From assembly GCA_002110485.1 (NCBI GenBank), contig MOWL01000067.1, forward strand, positions 186,001 to 250,000: 64,000 nucleotides of DNA, read 5' to 3'. Below the pieces are notes generated by a model, which saw only the letters and a program-made list of their open reading frames with translations, did not search any database and was not told the DNA's origin. This document shows positions 57,527 to 64,000 of this stretch, piece after piece (the first letter of the stretch is position 1; the number at the start of each line of letters is the position of its first letter). Source of the stretch: Emergomyces orientalis. Taxonomy: Eukaryota; Ascomycota; Eurotiomycetes; Onygenales; Ajellomycetaceae. Made by a program: the position numbers and the translations under genes.

Positions 57527-58334
57527 TCAGTTCTGAAGCTTTTGTGCTCGATCGATTGCTATATCGCACATTGCCTAGTTTGTTCATCAGGAAGAAGCAA
57601 GTGTGGTTAGTTGATAACGTACCATTATTAAGGTATCCAGTGGTTGAGATTGATCATGAAATTAAAACCCAAGAGACACATCGAGGGATTGGTAAAAGAC
57701 CTACCTGTATAATCTCTTCCTTCTCCCTTTCCATATCTCCCCTCTCAATGCGTCGTTGCATATCCTGCATTATGACATCTCTGCCACGTCCGTTTACGAA
57801 CACCCTACACGATTATTTAGCTCGCATCCTGCATACAGGGATTTTTTCCTTAAGAAAAAAGTGTATCCATGGTAATAACATCACATACACATATCTCAAT
57901 CCTGGAAATATCTCTTCATATACATTGTTCAACCTTTTCAATTCTGCTGTCTCTTCTTCCCTCTTCTTCTTAAGACCCTCGTCCTGTTCCTCCTCCACTT
58001 TCCCTCCTCCCCCCGTCCCCTCATTCAACCCCGCCTGCTCCCGTCTACTTAACTCACTCAAATTCTCTTGCTTCTTCTCCCCCAATCGCGGATGTGCACC
58101 TAGAATACCGTGAAGGACCTCTCTGTCTTTTGAAGAGTTTGCAGCGGAGAGCGCGGTCATGCGTGCGCCAACGGCACTGATGAGGGAGTGATAGGACGAG
58201 AATGTTTGGTGTGCGAGGAGGGGAAGGACGAGGGTGTGTAGGTCGGTGGAAGATTCGAAGAGGGTATCGAGTATTTGTGTTTGGGTGGCTTTGGGGAGGG
58301 TCGGGAGGGAGGAGATTGAGGGGAGGGAAGTCAT
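57527..58334 (-). CDS. 2-oxo-4-hydroxy-4-carboxy-5-ureidoimidazoline (OHCU) decarboxylase
   Basis: Three exons, 58334-57889, 57804-57705 and 57574-57527, join in phase to 197 aa. The enzyme decarboxylates OHCU to S-allantoin, the third step of urate breakdown after urate oxidase and HIU hydrolase. Family blocks are present: GILGAHPRLGEKK (with the catalytic-site histidine), LSELSRREQAGLN, NNVYEEIFPGLRYVVFVNGRGR, and the C-terminal MCDIAIDRAQKL in the last 48-nt exon. A charged Gly/Glu/Lys insertion (about 103-128) replaces the short loop found in bacteria. A peroxisomal signal is not obvious at the C-terminus (ends QN). Like the thymine-salvage pair it serves use of purine or pyrimidine nitrogen. 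Confidence 0.92.
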
Positions 58335-61300
58335 GATTTTGGGTCTCTGAAATTTGGGTTCCGATTGTTTGTTGGCTAGCTTTAATTCGTTAGTAAGGGG
58401 ATGTACTAAATTGTGTCATAAAAAGGTAAGAAAGCTCACAAATTAAAGAATAGCGGGGAATGTTGATTTATAGTACCGTACATACATTGCCATGGATCTC
58501 GGCGCTCGCCGTCAAAAGATTTCGGGATGACGTTGATCATGTGATCTAATTCGGGATATCATGTGACTGGATTTCGGGCCGAGACTCCCAGAAGAGGAAC
58601 CCTTACAAGAAACAAAGACATCAGATCATTGCTTGCTCTTCTTTGCTGGCCGACACAAATACATTCTAACTCCGTTTAGGCAAGAAACGAACTTCATCGC
58701 TAGGAATACCTCTATCAAACATCGACATGAGATTCATAACCTATATGCACTTGACAGCCGTGGGCTTTCTGAGGTTTAGGGTGCTACAGGTTATGCGAGT
58801 GGTCTCCCCACATTATTATCAAAATTTCGACAACTGGTTCTCAGCTGCAGTCGTGCTAACTACAACTGGAAAAGCCAGTGCAGATTTCCCCGTTTCAATC
58901 CTAAAATCATCTCAAATGCCGTCCATGGAATTAAGTGGCTGTATGTATGTATGGAAGAAGGCCTTCAAACATTATTCAACCTATCTCCATGGTTGGAGGC
59001 AGGATTTGGTCTGCACGGGCCGAACCTTTTAAACCTTAAAAATAAAGTTATTGTCTATTCACTTTTTTCAGGTGATTTTATTGCCCGATATTCCGCTCTA
59101 CTAGATTTTCAATTACTAGTTATTAGCAAAGAGTATATAGAATTTTTATTTGCTGATATGGAGGAGATCAAAGGTCATATCAACATTGTAGTTTCCCCGA
59201 TAAAGTCCCTCAACCACGGGAGGTGATAACTAGCTCGTATTTCGCCGCGGTACCTGATATAATAACCAGCAGCAGAGGGCAGTTACAGATTTCATGGATA
59301 GGCCCTTTCAGAAGAACAACAAACACAGTATATAGTCCTGGGTGTTTTGTTTCTCAGATTTTTGAAATGCTGAAAGATATCCAGTTGTTTAGTTTGTCAG
59401 TCAATGACGGGCCTTGTTATGATGTAATATCCTTTAGTTTGATGATGCCGCAACATTATCAATATGTGAACAGTGACCAAAAGCGCATATCTCATTAGTA
59501 GAACGATAAACGACAGAGGTATAACATCCACACCGGGCGACAACACTATTTTTTCACGCTTGTTAAATCATTGTCGTGTTCTCTGCTGAATATCGACACC
59601 ATATGATAAGAGTAGTACACCAACCCAACACAAGAACCTACAACTTGAATCTCCCAATGCCAAAAACCAACTCCAACTGTATGTTATCCTTTCAGTCAAT
59701 CATTATCCAGGCCCTGAAGGGTGCATTGCGCTGGGGTCGAACAAGGAATTGGATGGAGTGTGCATGGAAACTGCAGGTAGGAAGAAATTAAATAGAGCTG
59801 ATGACGGAAGATATGTCGCAGCTGTTATATTTTAACAAACCAACAGAGGTTATCCAGACTTGGTTGCGTACCAGGGCTGGTGTGGGGGAAGGAGTCACGT
59901 TAAGCGATAAATGTCCACCCCTGGCTGCTAAGCGTTTGAAAATAGTGTGCAGTCATTATCTTGCCATGTGGAATATCTAGTGGATAATCTTTAGCTTCGT
60001 TACACTCGCCATGAAGCGGACTAGAAAAGGAGTTCAGTGTGTCAGACCTAAAAGAATTTGAAGACTGGAGGATGAGTATAAAAAGTCCCACTGGTATCAC
60101 ATACAAATACTGCTCTCATCTAATAAGAAAGTTGGCTTTAAAACACACATCCATTCCCAAGCAGTATTGCTTGTCTTGTCATGCAAATGAACTGTACCTT
60201 GGGAGTTTCTGCGATTTTACGCCGAAGAAGCCTCCTTGGAGATTTGATATTTAGCCTTTGACATGCTGAAGTAGTCGTTGTCACTACTCCGTTTCTAAAA
60301 CTTACACTCTGTCACCCAACAAATTAGACACTGGCTGGCAATTGATAGAAGAGAGTTGGCGTCGCACGTTTGTACCAGTGTCTGTCGTTTCTTTGAGCCT
60401 GGTTTTGGAGGCCAACAACGCGGATGTATATGAACAAAGCAAATATTGCCACATCTTCCATTAGGACCCAAAAAAAGGGGACATAAGGCAAAAAAGTACC
60501 GAACCACGCTTGTGAAGAAACCCGGTGCAGGCACTTCTTTTACACTTCCTTTTGATCCATACTGTTTCAGCGTCAGCATTTTCACTATCATTATACCTTC
60601 AGCAGATAAGCGGATATGGGGGGCAAACATAATGGGAGGCGAGGCCAGCTGCGTGATATCATTCCATATTCCATTGTTGAAACAGTCAATCAGGAAGTCA
60701 ATCTAACTTAACACCCACCAGAAGAGCAAATAGTTCGTTTTTCTCCTCCAACTTAATAATAGAGTCGGATCCCTTTCACATCAAATGATGCAAGATTTCT
60801 TCGGGGAAGTGGCCCCATGATTGCATTTGTTGGGGTTCCATCATAATTTCTGTATATCGCTCTTTTTAATTCGGGGCGATCGTCTCCGTACTTATTCGAT
60901 CTGCACATGAGAGCGGACACTAGCCAGACACAACTGGGAGTTGGGGGCGGGGGTCAACGAAAAATGAACGAAGAAAGAATTACGGAGTAAAGAAAAAAAA
61001 ATAAAGAATAAAGGCTATGAGTGGGGCGAGAATTGGGGGCGGGTGGGGAGGGTATTTTAGCCTGGACATCCTCGATTCAATAACGCCGAGTCCTGACTCG
61101 CCTCAAGAAGGGAAGGTTGCAAATCGAACTCTCAAGATCAGGCCTAGGAGTTAGTTGGTTTTATCCCCTGAACTTCGACTATTCTATCCAATCGCAAGGG
61201 TGCTAAAATGCACACTAAAAAGTTTTCTCCCGCCCCATGTGCCATTATTCTTGCCCTGAACTGTCGACATGGATGGGCCTTGGAACAAAGACAATACTAC

Positions 61301-62482
61301 CCCAAGTTTGCGAGTGGATAAACTGGCTGAGAAAAATACAACGTAAAAGGGAGGAGAAGACACTTCACGTATTTCTATACAGTGGGTATGTTGAAACCCA
61401 TGACGGTGGTATATTAAATGATCCCTGGGTTAATAGATCTCTTGCGTTAAAGTATGTTGAGGTTGGTCCCGGCTTGGCTTCGCCTGTATCAGAACCGCCA
61501 GATCCAAAGATAAAATCTCATGCAACCGCGGATAAATTCTTGTTCATCTATCTCCATTAGGGGAGAGGGGGGGTTTCTCTCAGTGGGACAGAAGGTTGGG
61601 GGTATCTGGGAAGATATCATCTTTTTGTTGCTGATGTTAAAATTGAGAACGATATTTTCCAATTAAGTAGTTGGTGGTGATTAAATATGCGCCTGAAGCG
61701 TGGAGATTCGGGTTGGTTCGTCGTTCCATCACGGATACCGATCCATTCTAGCTATAATAACTGCTGTAGAAAGCTGGGGTGAAACAGCAGTTATATATAA
61801 TTTTTTTTAAACAACGTGTGGGAGGATGGTTTGAACTGTTGGCCCGAGGAGGAGAAGTCGAGTTTGCCCAACAAACTAAATTAGTCGATAAGTTACCGGA
61901 GCAAAACCAGATGATAATAGACCGAAGGAGTCGTTATTTGAAGAAGAAAGGAACTGTGATCTTGATTACTTCTTCAGTATCATCCATGGGTTCTGTCCAC
62001 TGTTATGATTCACGCTGCCCACCACCGCATTGGATACTTTAAAAAACTATATACCCCTGAAAATAGCGTTTGCTGGAGCCAAGACCCACTCAAACTTCTC
62101 CTCACCTGCCAAACAAACCATCACCAGAAAAATATCCCCATTTTGCCTCTGTGCATCCTCTGGACATCAGTCAAGTTCTCTCGTCCAGAGCTAACGGAGC
62201 CTTGTTTGGCCAATTCCTTAGTCACTTGTTTCAACGCTTTCATTTCTTCCTTTCTTCCTTTCTTTGCTTTCCTTTTCCCTTTTTGCCTACCTCCGCAGTA
62301 GATATCCTGCCAGGGTCCGCGGCGTTCGTCCTCCCCCCCAGTCAGAACAAGACCGTGCTACTTGTTCAACTAGTTAGCGTGCTTGCTGCTCTCTTCAATC
62401 CCTTTTCTCCAGACTTCGCTTGACCTGGCCAACTCTCCTTCTCCCTCTCCCTTTCCTCTCCGTCTTCCCCACGCCCTTCATT

Positions 62483-62516
<34 letters not shown>

Positions 62517-62569
62517 CCTATCGCTTTTGCGCTCTCTAGGGCCTCGTCCTTTCCAATGCAGGTCCCGTC
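58335..62569. other. Gene-poor stretch, upstream of ADF-H-like gene
   Basis: 4.2 kb, the longest gap in the window. Near 58530-58575 two RTCACRTG-type elements lie upstream of the OHCU gene. A plus-strand frame at 58727-59032 begins with a hydrophobic run but has no recognisable domain, and other frames to 61560 are weak. The last 400 bp are pyrimidine-rich and include a TGC microsatellite. Confidence 0.5.
62484..62514. repeat. (TGC)10 microsatellite in 5' leader
   Basis: Ten TGC units plus one T, 56 bp before the ATG at 62570, so within the probable 5' UTR. Confidence 0.85.
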
Positions 62570-64000
62570 ATGTCTCTCAATGGGTTAGATGATCCCACTG
62601 TCATCGAGTCCTACCAGTCTGCCCTCGCTGAAGCTGGTGGATGGTGAGTTTAATCCCCATTGTCTTTGTTTTATTGCTCGGTTATGGCAGTTCCGATTCC
62701 CGCTCTCCTCTCTGCCCTTTCTCGAACCTGATATGTGAATCTTGTCGTATTTTACCTGGACTTTATCCTGGGTCGATTGGAGTGGGCCGCTAGATACTCT
62801 AACAACATTCGTGTTGACCCTGGCCTTTAGAAATCATTTGCGCTAATTGATACCATTTTTCTTTGTTTGCTTCATAGGTTTCTGCTTAAATATGTCAGCC
62901 GGGATACTGTCGCCCTCCTGGCCCGTGGAACGGGGGGAGTAACTGAGATCAGAATCTCCATTGACGGTTACGAGGAAACGTCCCCTCTTTACGGCTTTCT
63001 TCAGTATCGTCGGAGAAAAATAATATTAAAATATGTCCCTGAAGGAATTTCAAGGCTGATCCAAGGTACGGTTGCTCGCAAAAGGCTGAAGATTGCTCTT
63101 TTTGTAATTTTATAATTTCAATGATCAAGAATCCGACCTAATGAGCTAATTGTTTCCGCGACAGCTCGAATCACGGTCCAATTCCAGTCAATACTAGACA
63201 AATTCTCTCCCAATGATACTGTCTTCTCCCTAACCCTTTCGTCGGAGTTAACAGAGAGCGCACTCTCCTCCGCCTGTTTGCTCCATACTGCTTCTAGTTC
63301 TATGACCTCGTCGTCCAGCTCGCTTCGTCGTCGCAGATTGGGTGAAATCACTGAAGATGCAGAGGAATGTGCTAGCCCTAGGGAGGAAACACATGGGCAC
63401 TTCGACAACGGGTATGGAAATCGAAGGGGAAGCGTTTTCAGTGGGACATCGGATGCGACCGCTGTACCCAGCCACCACCAGCGGGGACAGGGATCGGGGG
63501 ATACCTCCAGAACCGATGTCTCACGGCCGCCACGAGATGACCTTTCCGAATCAGTTGCTGACAAGCCTTTGCCTTCTGTTCCCCGAAATCGCACCGACAG
63601 CCAGCCAAATGGACATGCACAAAGGCATTTCCTGGACTCCCTAGCTCACTCTCCCCCCGATTCGCGCAAATCTTCTCAGTCAACTAGACCATCACTAAGG
63701 GATTTAGATTCAATAAGCTTGTATCGCCCAAAGGTGAAATTGGGCCCCCGGCCTTCAATGGACCCAAGTGGGCGCCCACGGACCGCAGGATCGATAGGTA
63801 GATCGAACGATACACGTCCAGTAGCCTCACTGCCTGCAGGCGTACGAATGTCAACCCGAAAGAACGGGCCCTCCGTAGGACGACCAAAATCCCAACCTGA
63901 CATCCCGGTCCCACGCCTTCCTCCATCAATGGCCCCACCTGTACCTCATTTATTGATCCCTCCTCCACCGCTTAACCTTGGTCCTATGTCTAGACACGCT
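62570..64000 (+). CDS. ADF-H-like (cofilin/drebrin-type) protein, 5' part
   Basis: The gene runs off the right edge. Exons seen: 62570-62643, 62878-63065 and 63165-64000 (open), joining in phase to the first 366 residues. Residues 1-120 resemble an actin-depolymerising-factor homology domain of the drebrin-like kind: MSLNGLDDPTVIESYQ, WFLLKYVSRDTVALLARGTGG, PLYGFLQYRRRKIILKYVPE and ITVQFQSILDKFSPND. This part is close to a conserved Pezizomycotina protein I recall. From about 130 on the sequence is Ser/Arg/Pro-rich and likely disordered, with Pro-rich stretches near the end of the window that could bind SH3 domains (PHLLIPPPPLNLGP). A role at cortical actin is inferred from the domain only. 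Confidence 0.8.

Noticed and set aside
58727..59032. Possible small secreted protein (101 aa) with hydrophobic start
   Set aside because: The hydrophobic run is weak, no cysteine pattern or domain is seen, and neighbouring frames do not extend it; not enough to call a gene.
61237..61560. Plus-strand 107-aa open frame
   Set aside because: No domain, no splice-compatible extension and no codon bias like that of the confirmed genes.
1..64000. CRISPR array or prokaryotic-type operon
   Set aside because: Genes have spliceosomal introns and separate promoters, and no regularly spaced repeats were seen.

Overview
This window is nuclear DNA of a filamentous ascomycete. Genes carry short introns (about 45-110 nt) with GT..AG ends and CTAAC/CTAAT-like branch sites, 5' and 3' flanks are AT-rich, and the gene families are those of Pezizomycotina. 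The protein flavour (thymine 7-hydroxylase and iso-orotate decarboxylase, a DUF4112 protein, fungal-type DCP2, CAF17/IBA57, SRP21) fits Eurotiomycetes, most likely Onygenales; that taxonomic placement is inference. I support 21 complete protein-coding genes, three partial or 5'-unresolved ones, and one decayed gene. I see no rRNA, tRNA, CRISPR array or intact transposon.

Layout. At 1-6.3 kb lie the 5' part of a pyruvate decarboxylase gene and a divergent pair for thymine salvage: thymine 7-hydroxylase (minus) and uracil-5-carboxylate decarboxylase (plus), separated by 1 kb rich in GATA motifs. The block 6.7-30.2 kb is dense housekeeping: an unknown coiled protein, a DNAJC17/Cwc23-type J protein, IBA57 (Fe-S assembly), DCP2 (mRNA decapping), a DUF4112 membrane protein, NCS2 (tRNA thiolation), a PTM1-like seven-membrane-span protein, a DUF1308 protein, SWD2 (COMPASS/CPF WD40), OAC1 (mitochondrial oxaloacetate carrier) and an SMI1/KNR4-domain protein. 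From 32 to 41.8 kb come a secreted GH16 glucanase, the ribonucleotide reductase small subunit, SRP21 and a WDR44-like WD40 protein.

The right half alternates genes with gene-poor stretches (41.8-46.5, 48.8-50.6, 51.6-55.3 and 58.3-62.6 kb). It holds a PhoD-type phosphatase, a two-span membrane protein of unknown function, a conserved basic protein of unknown function, an OHCU decarboxylase (urate breakdown) and the start of an ADF-H-like protein running off the right edge. Inside the first gene-poor stretch is a relic of a caspase-like (peptidase C14) gene, recognisable from its HG and DSCYS boxes but broken by in-frame stops and a frameshift.

Shared themes. Thymine 7-hydroxylase, iso-orotate decarboxylase and OHCU decarboxylase are all used to recover nitrogen or pyrimidines from nucleobases. 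RNR2 makes deoxynucleotides and carries ACGCGT boxes in its promoter and in every intron. Exon borders below were derived by hand from reading frame and splice signals; ends were checked for phase but not against transcripts.
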